NCBI RefSeq assembly: GCF_014192105.1
Contig: NZ_JACHXK010000002.1
Span: forward strand, 73,113 to 137,112
Reading direction: 5' to 3'
Source: Paenibacillus phyllosphaerae
Lineage (GTDB): Bacteria > Bacillota > Bacilli > Paenibacillales > Paenibacillaceae
DNA length: 64,000 nucleotides
Notes under the pieces: generated by a model
Told to the model about the DNA's origin: nothing
Database searches by the model: none
Seen by the model: only the letters and a program-made list of their open reading frames with translations
Made by a program: the position numbers and the translations under genes
Shown here: positions 1-7,970 of the stretch, piece after piece
Layout: each line of letters starts with the position of its first letter
How positions within the stretch are numbered: the stretch's first letter is position 1

Positions 1-1128
1 GATCGGCAGGAACTGATCGGCGAGGCTGTCAAGCTGTTCGACGGCACGCATCTGGCGAAGACGGAAGCGCCGCATATCTATAAGCGCGGCGGCTGGTATT
101 ACTTGATTACCGCTGAAGGCGGAACGGGAGAGGGCCATGCCGTTACGATCGCGCGGTCGCAGCAGCTGCTCGGTCCGTACGAGGTAGACCCGCGATTCCC
201 GATGATGACGGCGAGCGATACGCCGGATTGGCCGCTGCAATGCGCCGGGCATGGAAGTCTGGTCGAGTCGCCGGAGGGCGAATGGTATATGGCGCATCTC
301 TGTACGCGCCCGGCGGAAGGGGAGTATGCCATACTCGGCCGGGAGACCGCCATTCAGAAGGTGGAGTGGACGGAAGACGGCTGGCTGCAGCTGGCTGGCG
401 GCGGGAAGCTGCCGCTACTGGAAGTTCCGGCTCCTGGAAGGAATGCGCACAATTCTGCAGATGCCGAAGCTTGCGTGTCTCCAGATGCAGACGGATTAAG
501 CTCATCTGCACCAGGGGCAGCCGTTTTCGAGGACCGCTTCGATGGTCCTGAACTTGCCCGTAACTGGAATACGCTGCGTATTCTTCGGGATGAAAGCTGG
601 TGTTCCTTGCAGCAGCGCCCCGGCTTCCTGCGGATGTCGGCGGGCGAGTCCCCGCAGACGCTGTTCGAGCATCATATGATCGCGATCCGGCAGACCGAGC
701 TGGCCTTCCGGGCGGAGACCGCGCTTGATTACCGTCCTGTCTCTTACTTGCAGATGGCGGGTCTGCTGCTGTACTTGAACGATGAGAATTATTTCTATGC
801 CTGCGTCACTCAAGACGAAGACCAAGGCCGCGTCGTCAGACTCATGTATTGTGAGGAGAACACGTTCACGCTGCTGCCGGAGATCATCGCGGTGAACGGT
901 GAAGCGGAGGTGCAGCTCGCCGTAGAGGCTGACGGTACGCGAGCCCGGTTCTTCTGCCGGGCCGGCATCGAGCAGGAAGTATGGCAACCGCTTGGCAAAG
1001 AGATGTCCATCGCGTTCTTGAGCGGCGGATTCACGGGCAACTTCATCGGCATCGGGGCGCATGATATGTACCGCACGGCCGGCAGTTTCGCGGATTTCTC
1101 CTTCTTCCGGTATGAGGGTCGGAATTGA
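1..1128 (+). CDS. Glycoside hydrolase family 43 protein, 3' part (5' end outside window)
   Basis: The reading frame is open from base 1 and ends with TGA at 1126-1128, so the start and the N-terminal part of the beta-propeller lie upstream of the window. The visible N-terminal stretch has the TEAPHIYKRGGWYYL and TAEGGTG motifs of GH43 beta-xylosidase/arabinofuranosidase-type enzymes, including the Glu of the TEAPH motif that acts as general acid in this family. Residues from about 150 onward (FEDRFDGPEL, NWNTLRI) form a C-terminal concanavalin-A-like beta-sandwich as found in GH43 subfamilies 11/12. No signal peptide can be judged because the start is missing. The likely role is hydrolysis of xylan- or arabinan-derived oligosaccharides; the exact substrate cannot be read from the sequence. 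A strong terminator follows at 1213-1244. Confidence 0.85.
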   Translation, partial: DRQELIGEAVKLFDGTHLAKTEAPHIYKRGGWYYLITAEGGTGEGHAVTIARSQQLLGPYEVDPRFPMMTASDTPDWPLQCAGHGSLVESPEGEWYMAHLCTRPAEGEYAILGRETAIQKVEWTEDGWLQLAGGGKLPLLEVPAPGRNAHNSADAEACVSPDADGLSSSAPGAAVFEDRFDGPELARNWNTLRILRDESWCSLQQRPGFLRMSAGESPQTLFEHHMIAIRQTELAFRAETALDYRPVSYLQMAGLLLYLNDENYFYACVTQDEDQGRVVRLMYCEENTFTLLPEIIAVNGEAEVQLAVEADGTRARFFCRAGIEQEVWQPLGKEMSIAFLSGGFTGNFIGIGAHDMYRTAGSFADFSFFRYEGRN

Positions 1129-1212
1129 GGACAGCAGCCAGAGCGATATTCTCGAGCTGGCGCTAATGTTCGTCGTATTTTGAACGGGTAATGTCATCGG
1201 ATTCATACGATT

Positions 1213-1244
1213 GAGGAGCAGGCCGTTCGGCTTGCTCCTCTTTT
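1213..1244 (+). terminator. Rho-independent terminator after the GH43 gene
   Basis: A 12-bp stem (GAGGAGCAGGCC paired with GGCTTGCTCCTC, one G-T pair) has a 4-nt GTTC loop and is followed directly by TTTT. It closes the upstream GH43 transcription unit. Confidence 0.85.
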
Positions 1245-1387
1245 GTTATGCTTATTCGCGGAATGCCTTAATGGACATGATTTCGTTTATGTAGCGGTAC
1301 ACGCCGTTTAATGTCAAAGGATTAGGTATGGTTTGTTGCAGGCGAGGGGACATTACAACCAGAATTTTGAAGAGGGGAAGGATAAGG

Positions 1388-2287
1388 ATGGATTTCAAGC
1401 AAGTAACGGTAGCCGGCAGCGGCGTATTAGGCAGTCAAATTGCGTTCCAAACGGCTTACAAAGGATTCCAGGTGACCGTGTACGATATTAACGATGCAGC
1501 GCTCGACAAAGCAAAGGAAAGAATTCAGGCGCTGAAGCCGCATTATGTGCACGATCTGGGCGCAGCCGAAGCAGATCTGGAAGCAGCTTATAATCGCATT
1601 GCTTTTAACAGCGATTTGGCGCAAGCGGTATCCCAGGCGGATCTCGTCATCGAAGCGATCCCCGAGGTCGTCCCGATCAAGACGGAATTCTACGCGAAGC
1701 TGGGACAGGCGGCACCGGCGCATACGGTGTTCGCTTCGAACTCGTCGACGCTGCTGCCAAGCCAATTCGCGGAAGCGACCGGCCGTCCGGCGAAGTTCCT
1801 GGCGCTGCATTTTGCCAACGAGATCTGGAAGAACAACACGGCTGAAATTATGGGCCATCCGGGAACGGACGAGCAAGTTTTCAATCAGGTCGTCGCCTTC
1901 GCCAAGGCGATCGGCATGGTCGCGCTGCCGCTGCATAAGGAGCAGCCAGGCTATATCCTGAACTCCTTGCTGGTACCTCTGCTCGAAGCGGCCCAACAGC
2001 TGCTGGTGAAGGAAGTCGCCGATCCGGAGACGATCGACAAGACGTGGATGGTCGGCACCGGCGCGCCGCTTGGTCCGTTCGCGATTCTCGACGTCGTCGG
2101 CATCAATACCGCCTATAATATTGGCAACGCCAAAGCGCAGGCGACAGGGAATCCGCTCTATGAAAAAGTGGCCAACCTGCTCAAGACCGAATATATCGAC
2201 AAAGGCAAGCTCGGCCGGGAGACCGGAGAAGGGTTCTACAAGTATCCGAATCCGAGCTTCGCGAGCCCGGATTTCTTGAAGCCTTAA
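1388..2287 (+). CDS. 3-hydroxyacyl-CoA dehydrogenase family protein
   Basis: A 299-residue cytoplasmic NAD-dependent dehydrogenase. The N-terminal Rossmann motif GSGVLGSQIA (about residues 10-19) binds the nucleotide and is followed by a YDIND acidic strand end. The second half (LGPFAILDVVGI, GETGEGFYKY-like ending) is the all-helical 3HCDH dimerisation domain. The catalytic region reads HFANEIWKNNTAEI instead of the common HFFNP type, but His141 and Glu153 keep the spacing of 12 residues of the family's His-Glu dyad. Family members oxidise 3-hydroxyacyl-CoA in beta-oxidation or butyrate metabolism; the altered motif suggests a different chain length or substrate. ATG at 1388 was chosen over an in-frame ATG at 1328 because a purine-rich AGGGGAAGGATAAGG precedes it and the Rossmann fold starts at once. 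The gene is monocistronic. Confidence 0.9.
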   Translation: MDFKQVTVAGSGVLGSQIAFQTAYKGFQVTVYDINDAALDKAKERIQALKPHYVHDLGAAEADLEAAYNRIAFNSDLAQAVSQADLVIEAIPEVVPIKTEFYAKLGQAAPAHTVFASNSSTLLPSQFAEATGRPAKFLALHFANEIWKNNTAEIMGHPGTDEQVFNQVVAFAKAIGMVALPLHKEQPGYILNSLLVPLLEAAQQLLVKEVADPETIDKTWMVGTGAPLGPFAILDVVGINTAYNIGNAKAQATGNPLYEKVANLLKTEYIDKGKLGRETGEGFYKYPNPSFASPDFLKP

Positions 2288-2300
2288 TGAAATATAAGAA

Positions 2301-2341
2301 TGACCATGCCGGTAAACAACCAGCATGGCCATTTTATTTTT
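2301..2341 (+). terminator. Terminator after the hydroxyacyl-CoA dehydrogenase
   Basis: TGACCATGCCGGT pairs with ACCAGCATGGCCA through two G-T wobbles, with a short loop, and is followed by a T-rich ATTTTATTTTTT tract. It starts 13 bases after the stop codon. Confidence 0.85.
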
Positions 2342-2708
2342 TAATCTTTAAGTTAAGCGTGTCCACAAAGTGGACGTCAAGCGAGAGTCAGCACGTTGCT
2401 CCGCATTCACCTTCTAAACTCCAGGTCACCACCAAGAGGCATCAAAGCCGCGAACGAAGCTCGAACATGAGCTTTGTCCCTTTTGAGGATTGCATCAAGC
2501 AATCCTCAAAAGGGACAAAAGCGGGCCCAGCTCGAAAGGACCCATCAACGACGGCCGCGTCACGTATTTAGCCCCTTACGGGTGTCCAGAGGGCGGTTGC
2601 CCTCTTGTTCCCCTCCGATGGAGGGGGAAGGGGCGAGGCGACAGTGACGTTAAAGGGTGGTAGCATCATTGGGGGGTGGATAAAAGCGGTTCGTGAAGGG
2701 CGCAGCCC
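2342..2708. other. Hairpin-dense non-coding interval
   Basis: No reading frame here has a credible start site or protein-like composition. Instead there are five perfect inverted repeats: 2361-2375 (GTCCAC, 3-nt loop), 2473-2519 (20-bp perfect stem with 7-nt loop CATCAAG), 2588-2605 (AGAGGGC, 4-nt loop), 2610-2626 (CCCCTCC, 3-nt loop) and 2696-2710 (AAGGGC, 3-nt loop, reaching the stop of the chemoreceptor gene). The 20-bp hairpin lacks a T-tract on either strand, so it is not an ordinary terminator. The block lies between convergent genes and could be a structured RNA or a decayed or mobile intergenic repeat. Confidence 0.7.
2473..2519. repeat. Perfect 20-bp inverted repeat, 7-nt loop
   Basis: The left arm is 2473-2492 and the right arm 2500-2519, with no mismatch. 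The arms contain TCCCTTTTGAGGATTG and its complement. There is no T-run after either arm. Confidence 0.9.
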
Positions 2709-4673
2709 TTACAACTTAAACCTCCCCATATGTTCATCCAACTCAGACGCAATCTGGCGCAGCTCGCCGGCGCTGCTCGCAATATCCTCCATCGAAGCGG
2801 CCGTCTGCTGCACGGCGCTCGACGTCTCTTGCACGCCGGCCGCGGACTGCTCGGAGACGGCCGCAATGTTCTCGATTGCCGCGTTCATCGTTGCGCCGGT
2901 CGAGGAGATGTGGGCCAGGTGGGAAGAGATGTCCTTCACCTGCTGCGTCATCGAGACGATGGAGCGTTCGATATGCTCGAAGGCTTCGCTGGTCGACTTC
3001 ATCTGCTGCGCGCCGTGTTCGACAACGTGGTAACCATGGCTGAGCGAATCGCGCATGAGCGTCGTTCCGTCCTGCATATCGCTGACGATGCGCGTAATAT
3101 CCGTTACGCTGCTATCAACCTGCCCGGCCAGCTTGCGGACTTCGCCTGCGACGACCGCGAATCCTCGGCCGCTCTCTCCTGCCCTTGCCGCTTCGATCGA
3201 AGCGTTAAGCGCGAGCAAGTTCGTCTGTGCGGCGATGTCGCGGATCGTCTGAATCAATGCGGTAATTTGGCTGGATTTTCGGTCAAGCTCCTGGCTTTGG
3301 CCGACTGCGGCTTGCACCAGGTTCGAGATCTGCGCCATTTGCGACATCGACTGCGCCATCTGCTGCGCGCCGTCTTCAGTGATCTCGAGGATTCGATCCG
3401 AATGGGCAGACAGATCCGCGCCGCCTTGGGCCGCTTCAGCAAGCTTGCCAGTGAAATCGTTCATGAGCGTTGCAAGCTCGGTTGCGCTGCCTGCTTGCGA
3501 TTCGGCGCCGACTGCCAGTTCATGCATCGTACCCGAGGCCGTCAAGCTGGCCTGCTTCACTTGATCGGCCGTATCCCGGAGCGTCAGGCTTTGATCATTC
3601 ACCTGCCGTGACGCTGCCGCAAGGTTGCCGATGATGCCGCGGAGGCTTATTTGCGTCCGAATGACGGACTCCAGCAGCTGCCCCAGCTCATCTTGGCGCT
3701 TGCCCCGTGCGACAGTGGTGCTTAAATCGCCTTCAGCCAGATCGCTCATCGCCCGTCCGGCATTGCGGACGACCGATACGATGCTGCGGCTAATGAAGGT
3801 GGAGACCAGTCCTGCAACCAGCAGCGTGACGGCGGCCAGAATAACCGCGGCTATGACCGTATTCCGATTCGCTACATTCACCATGCGGGTATCCTGATCG
3901 ATCTCGATGGCGCCGATCACTTCTTGCCCGGTCGGGTCGTACATCGGAATATAAGATTTCTCGGCTTCTTGATGAGAGAGGAGGAATTGCTCGCCGCGCA
4001 TAAGGCGTTCCAGCACGGACGGGGCGAGCTGCTGGGTCTCGGTCTGCTGAACGGAGGAATACGCGAGTTTGCCTTCGCCGTCGTATAGCATCAGTTGGAC
4101 GCCCGACAACGTTTCGGACAGCTCTTGCAGGAAATCGCCGTTCACGCCGGTTTGCAGCGTGCCGACCACTTCATTGCCTACGCGCAGCGGGGCGAAGGCC
4201 CGTACTGCCAACCCGCTGCTGCCGAATTCGAAGCCGGCGACCGTCTCGCCGTTCAGCGCGGCTTGAATCGACGGCTTGCCGCTCTTGTCATCGCCGAATT
4301 TCTCAGGATTATGGCCGCGGTAGAAGACCACGCCGTCTTGACCTCCGAATTCGAACACCTCCAGATCATGCTCACGGGACAGCCGTTCATATATAGGGGC
4401 TGCGGCAGCGCTGAGCTTGTCACGATCTCCGCTTTGGTAAGCGCGGATAAGATCGGGATTCTCGCTGTACATGGCCGTTATATCCTGCAGATCGCCGGCA
4501 ACCTGCTTGATCTGGGCTTGTACGGTCTTCGTGACCGAATCGTGGCTGTCGCGGAGCAGGGATGTGAAGCCTTGATTCGTAATGGATAATAGAATGACAA
4601 CCGTTGCGGCTACGGGAACGATCGCGAATAACATAAACAAAACGAGCAGTTTTGCGTGTAAGCTACGCCTCAT
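2709..4673 (-). CDS. Methyl-accepting chemotaxis protein with Cache-type sensor
   Basis: A 654-residue transmembrane chemoreceptor. TM1 lies near residues 9-31 ([18 protein letters not shown]), followed by an extracellular sensor of about 240 residues with Cache-type features ([33 protein letters not shown]), then TM2 near 273-297, a HAMP linker and a long cytoplasmic signalling hairpin. The hairpin tip [17 protein letters not shown] is the CheA/CheW-binding signature. ATG at 4673 is preceded by AGAGGTG at good spacing. It has no chemotaxis neighbours and appears monocistronic. The ligand cannot be inferred. It is one of three receptors in the window; this one and the 55-57 kb one have large extracellular sensors, whereas the 23-25 kb one has a short four-helix-type sensor. 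Confidence 0.95.
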   Translation of the reverse strand: MRRSLHAKLLVLFMLFAIVPVAATVVILLSITNQGFTSLLRDSHDSVTKTVQAQIKQVAGDLQDITAMYSENPDLIRAYQSGDRDKLSAAAAPIYERLSREHDLEVFEFGGQDGVVFYRGHNPEKFGDDKSGKPSIQAALNGETVAGFEFGSSGLAVRAFAPLRVGNEVVGTLQTGVNGDFLQELSETLSGVQLMLYDGEGKLAYSSVQQTETQQLAPSVLERLMRGEQFLLSHQEAEKSYIPMYDPTGQEVIGAIEIDQDTRMVNVANRNTVIAAVILAAVTLLVAGLVSTFISRSIVSVVRNAGRAMSDLAEGDLSTTVARGKRQDELGQLLESVIRTQISLRGIIGNLAAASRQVNDQSLTLRDTADQVKQASLTASGTMHELAVGAESQAGSATELATLMNDFTGKLAEAAQGGADLSAHSDRILEITEDGAQQMAQSMSQMAQISNLVQAAVGQSQELDRKSSQITALIQTIRDIAAQTNLLALNASIEAARAGESGRGFAVVAGEVRKLAGQVDSSVTDITRIVSDMQDGTTLMRDSLSHGYHVVEHGAQQMKSTSEAFEHIERSIVSMTQQVKDISSHLAHISSTGATMNAAIENIAAVSEQSAAGVQETSSAVQQTAASMEDIASSAGELRQIASELDEHMGRFKL

Positions 4674-4935
4674 GTTGAATGTGCACCTCTGGAGTATTGG
4701 AATGGTTAACGGTTCCAGCCAAAACGCTATGCCATCAAAGACGACGCAGCACTTTACCAGGATTATCGGTACCTAAGCCCTATTTTATTAACGAAAAATT
4801 AACATAGCGTTCGACAAATGTTAAGGGAATGTAAATTATTGCGGTGCAGCGAAGCAGCAGCAGGGGGATTCTGCATGAAGTGGAAACGATTAGGGGAATC
4901 TAGCGTTGTGAATGAGGATCGTGGAGGGAACAGCC

Positions 4936-5646
4936 GTGGAGTTTTTCAAAAGCCAAGAGTCCTTGACCACGCTGCAGTGGATCTTGCGCAGCATTGTCGG
5001 ATTCGTATTCCTGCTCATTGCGGCGAAAATGCTCGGACAGCGTTCAATATCGCAGCTGCGCTTTTTGGACTTTATTATCGCGCTGACGCTCGGCAATATT
5101 ATCGCCCACCCGTTGTCCGATGAGCATCTCGGCTTGAAGGGATCGATGATTACGACCGTCGCGCTCGTCATTCTGTATATATCGGCGATTTGGCTCAGCT
5201 TGAAAGTTCCGATGCTGAAGCAATTTTTCGATCCGCCGGCGCTCACGCTGATCCGCGGCGGCAAGCTCGATTACCGCAATCTCGCAAAGGCGAAGCTGCC
5301 GATCGAGTTCCTGTATGCGGAGCTGCGCAAGTCGAACGTCGAGGACATTACCAAGGTCGCTTTTGCCGCATGGGAGCCGGGCGGGACGCTCTCCGTGTTC
5401 GTGGACACGCCTTATCAGCCGGTGACGCCGTCAGATTTGAAGCTGCCGACGCAGACCTTTAATTTAACGAGGCCGATCGTGACGGACGGACATATCGATC
5501 ATGATATATTGCGTGAGATTGCCCAAGATCGTGCTTGGCTGGAGCGGGAAATTCAGCCTGCTGACTTGCATGACGTCATACTGGCGACCGTCGACGGCAA
5601 GCATACGGTGCAGGTGCATGCGGTTAAGGAGAACAACCGCGATTAG
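4936..5646 (+). CDS. DUF421 membrane protein (YetF/YrbG type)
   Basis: A 236-residue membrane protein. Three hydrophobic segments in the first 90 residues include the family signature KMLGQRSISQLRFLDFIIAL and GNIIAHPL. A cytoplasmic alpha/beta domain follows with the ALTLIRGGKLDYRNL and AKLPIEFLYAELRKSNV motifs. The function of DUF421 proteins is unknown; B. subtilis YetF and its paralogues are membrane proteins, some made in spores. GTG at 4936 was preferred over an in-frame ATG at 4912 because GGAGGG at 4923-4928 is ideally spaced for it and nothing comparable precedes 4912. The gene is monocistronic and ends in a bidirectional terminator shared with the convergent VOC gene. Confidence 0.88.
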   Translation: MEFFKSQESLTTLQWILRSIVGFVFLLIAAKMLGQRSISQLRFLDFIIALTLGNIIAHPLSDEHLGLKGSMITTVALVILYISAIWLSLKVPMLKQFFDPPALTLIRGGKLDYRNLAKAKLPIEFLYAELRKSNVEDITKVAFAAWEPGGTLSVFVDTPYQPVTPSDLKLPTQTFNLTRPIVTDGHIDHDILREIAQDRAWLEREIQPADLHDVILATVDGKHTVQVHAVKENNRD

Positions 5647-5664
5647 TCGCCTTATAAAGAACAA

Positions 5665-5700
5665 AACACTGCTCCTTAGGCTAAGGAAGCAGTGTTTGTG
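5665..5700. terminator. Bidirectional terminator between DUF421 and VOC genes
   Basis: AACACTGCT-CCTTA pairs with TAAGGAAGCAGTGTT (one bulge). T-rich sequence follows on the plus strand (TTTGTG) and on the minus strand (TTTTGTTC), which fits the convergent gene pair. Confidence 0.8.
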
Positions 5701-5703
5701 TTG

Positions 5704-6129
5704 TTAATGCGCGCTCTCCGTATAAACCTGGAACGTAACGCCGAACTTGTCGGTGACGATGCCATAGCCGGGGCTGAAAAAGGTTTCTTGCAGCGGCATC
5801 ACGACTCTGCCGCCTTCTTGCAGGGCCTCATAGAACTGCTGCGCCTGCTCCTTGTCATCGGTCGACAGGCAGATCGTCACCAGCGACCCGCTCTGATACG
5901 GCTGGCCGGGGAAGGTATCCGAGAACATGATATCCGTCTCGCCGACTTTGATCGTGGCGTGGGATACCCGGTCTTTGGCCTCGGCCGGCAGCGGGAATTC
6001 CGGATTCTCCGGCATCTCGCCGAACGTCTGGCAGAAGAGCAGCTTGCCGCCGAGCGCCTTCTCGTAGAAGTCGATCGCTTCCTTAGCGGTGCCGTCCAGC
6101 ATCAGGTAGGGAATACAGCGCAATGTCAT
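5704..6129 (-). CDS. VOC family protein (PhnB-like glyoxalase fold)
   Basis: A 141-residue cytoplasmic protein of the vicinal-oxygen-chelate fold, in the PhnB/3-demethylubiquinone-methyltransferase-like group. Diagnostic elements are CIPYLMLDGTAKEAIDFYEKALGG at the N-terminus (its first half gives the strand and helix of module one), GETDIMFSD in the middle, and FFSPGYGIVTDKFGVTFQV near the end. Proteins of this group are mostly of unknown substrate; some confer resistance or act on small electrophiles. The start ATG at 6129 is preceded by AAAGGAG with about 12 nt spacing. It appears to be transcribed alone; the small gene at 6253-6411 lies upstream on the same strand, 123 bases away. Confidence 0.88.
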   Translation of the reverse strand: MTLRCIPYLMLDGTAKEAIDFYEKALGGKLLFCQTFGEMPENPEFPLPAEAKDRVSHATIKVGETDIMFSDTFPGQPYQSGSLVTICLSTDDKEQAQQFYEALQEGGRVVMPLQETFFSPGYGIVTDKFGVTFQVYTESAH

Positions 6130-6252
6130 AAGTCTTGTTACAGCTCCTTTGAGATTGAAGTTTCACTGCCAGTATAGCCCGGATCGGCATCAGCGAAACG
6201 GTGATCTTCGATCAAATTGAACGACCCGTCTCGAGGCACATGCCGACGGGAG

Positions 6253-6411
6253 TTAGCTGCCGGCGAGTTCCCTTCGCCAGAAGTCCCCGCTTGGGCTAAA
6301 GCCCCACAGCTCTTCTTCCGATGTCGCATAGGTATGCTTAATCTCCAGAATCTCCAGTTTGAGCGGGATCCATGGTTTCTTGCCATCGGTATTGTTGTTG
6401 TCGTTGTTCAT
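6253..6411 (-). CDS. Small protein with lasso-peptide-like leader (52 aa), unassigned
   Basis: A 52-codon frame starts at ATG 6411, preceded by AAGGAG with nine bases of spacing, and stops with TAA at 6253. It lies 39 bases after the LamG gene on the same strand, so the two are probably cotranscribed. Residues 1-9 are Asn/Asp-rich. Residues 11-30 read KKPWIPLKLEILEIKHTYAT, which follows the register of paeninodin-type lasso precursor leaders (KK.W....LE[VI]L[DE][VI]..T[MY]A), ending in a Thr two residues before a possible cleavage site. The remainder (SEEELWGFSPSGDFWRREL plus AGS) is acidic and then aromatic. In a canonical lasso core an Asp or Glu is expected at core position 7-9; cutting after Tyr leaves Glu only at positions 4-6, so the core is not canonical. 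No cyclase, protease or RRE gene is nearby. The coding call rests on the ribosome binding site, operon position and protein-like composition; RiPP identity is inference. Confidence 0.5.
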   Translation of the reverse strand: MNNDNNNTDGKKPWIPLKLEILEIKHTYATSEEELWGFSPSGDFWRRELAGS

Positions 6412-6450
6412 CGCTTCCATCTCCTTGTTCGCTTCGTTTATGAAGGGCTG

Positions 6451-7503
6451 TTAATAGGAGCCTGCTCCAGTGAAGGTTCCTTGCGCGAAATCCATGACGT
6501 TCATCGAAGTCTCCGTATTCCCGGCGCGGTCTGTGCTGTAATATTCCAATTTCAACGCATTCGCGGCATAAATCTCGAACGGCTTCGTATATTCCGTCCA
6601 TGCGCCGCTGTTGATCCGATATTGAAGCGAGCGAATGCCGGATAGATCGTCGGCCCCTTGCAACGATACGGTGAATCCTTTTATGTAAGCGCGTCCCTTA
6701 GGCGTCGTGCCGTTGATCGGGTCAAAATGATACTTGGTTACGGGAGCCGATACATCCCTCACCGCCTGTACTTCCTGATCGGACAGATAGCGGTTGTAGA
6801 TCCGCAGTTCGTCCTGAACGCCTTTGAACAGACCGTCAGAGCTCCAGTTGCTCTTGGCGATAGTAGCATTCGACCTGGTGATCGCGCGCGGAAGGTTCGT
6901 GCCGTCGCTGGCGTTGCCGTAGCCGTCGACCGTCTGCTGCTTGATGCCGTTAATATAGAACTCGGTCTTATAGCTGCCGCCATCCGGCTTCGCCCGAACG
7001 AGAATATGATTGAGCTCCCCGTATTTGATCCCGCTGCGCACTTCTACCTTCTGCGTATAGGTGTTCCGCGTGCTTGAAGGGCTATAGACCTCGAAGCAAA
7101 GAGTAGAGCTGTAGCCGTCCCTGGCGAGCAGAATGTTGTCGCTTCCGGCGCCGTTGCCCAGATCGACGATGCGTGCCCAAGAACCGGAGCCTTGATCGAA
7201 GCTGGCCCATACGCTGATCGTAATGCCGGCCGAGAAATCCTCCGTGAATTTGTCGAGCTTCACATAGCCATCGGTTCCATTCAGTTGCAGGGCTTGGCCC
7301 GAAGCGCCTTTCACATAGGCCAGCTTGCCGTTTGCAGTGCCGTCGTGGCTATTAGCTGAACTGTCCTCGAGATGCCCGTCGAATGTATAGTGGGCGACAA
7401 GTCCTTCGTTCAGATCAATTGCCGGCGCAGCCGACAAGTTAGAGCCCAGGAGCAAGCTCGCCGCTGCGACAGCGGTTGTCAGATTACGTTTTACAGTTGT
7501 CAC
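6451..7503 (-). CDS. Secreted LamG-domain protein
   Basis: A 350-residue exported protein. Residues 1-26 are a signal peptide (positively charged start, hydrophobic AVAAASLLLGSNLSA). Residues about 30-245 are a LamG/concanavalin-A-like domain (GLVAHYTFDGHLEDSSANSHD at the start, GVQDELRIYNRYLSDQEV at the end), a fold that binds carbohydrate or protein in secreted Gram-positive proteins. Residues 250-340 are an Ig-like domain with LSGIRSLQYRINSGAWTEY and YYSTDRAGNTE, typical of surface-exposed repeats. No catalytic domain is visible. The start is GTG at 7503 with GGAGG eight bases upstream. The 52-codon gene described at 6253-6411 follows after 39 bases. Its ligand cannot be predicted. Confidence 0.88.
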   Translation of the reverse strand: MTTVKRNLTTAVAAASLLLGSNLSAAPAIDLNEGLVAHYTFDGHLEDSSANSHDGTANGKLAYVKGASGQALQLNGTDGYVKLDKFTEDFSAGITISVWASFDQGSGSWARIVDLGNGAGSDNILLARDGYSSTLCFEVYSPSSTRNTYTQKVEVRSGIKYGELNHILVRAKPDGGSYKTEFYINGIKQQTVDGYGNASDGTNLPRAITRSNATIAKSNWSSDGLFKGVQDELRIYNRYLSDQEVQAVRDVSAPVTKYHFDPINGTTPKGRAYIKGFTVSLQGADDLSGIRSLQYRINSGAWTEYTKPFEIYAANALKLEYYSTDRAGNTETSMNVMDFAQGTFTGAGSY

Positions 7504-7970
7504 GATAAAGACCTCCGATAGATGGCACGACGAATAAACGCGCGTTTTTAGTCATGCGCAATAAGATAGGATGTTGGAGTGGGAATGCAGCATTGAGGAC
7601 AGACAGTGGTTTGCGTTCACAATCGTAAGGGATTTCGGAATGAGAAGAGAGGTGAAACCGAAGGAAAAGCGTCAGAATGCGGTGATGATGCGGGAAAGTA
7701 CGTCGAGACCTCCTATTCGAGAGCGTGGTCGATATATGGGAGAGGAGAACGATTTTTATTATAGGGATTTAGATACATTTTGTAAACTTAAATTTTGGAA
7801 GTAGGATACGTTTCGTTTTAAATCGCCCCATACTTATTTTGCGCTCCTTATGTTGACTTAATCCTCCAAATTCCGATGGTAATTATAGACTATAGGCGGG
7901 ATTAGCGCTATAGTTAGGTTAATAAGGCTTAGCAGAAATGATAGGCGCATAAGCGGGAAGGAGAGCGCGA
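7504..7970. other. Intergenic interval without a convincing gene
   Basis: This is an AT-rich divergent interval between the LamG gene (minus) and the FGE gene (plus). A 77-codon frame at 7571-7804 (+) exists but has no ribosome binding site before its ATG, is rich in Arg, Glu and Met and matches nothing I recognise, so I do not call it. The interval presumably holds the promoters of both flanking genes, but I could not identify a clear -35/-10 pair. Confidence 0.5.

Noticed and set aside
2287-2571. 94-codon frame after the dehydrogenase
   Set aside because: It starts inside the stop region of the previous gene, crosses the terminator and the 20-bp inverted repeat, and has no ribosome binding site.
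6138-6386. 82-codon minus-strand frame overlapping the 52-codon gene
   Set aside because: Arg/Ser-rich shadow composition, no ribosome binding site; the other frame has a proper site and protein-like sequence.
7571-7804. 77-codon frame in the LamG/FGE divergent interval
   Set aside because: No ribosome binding site, odd composition, and it occupies the space needed for two promoters.
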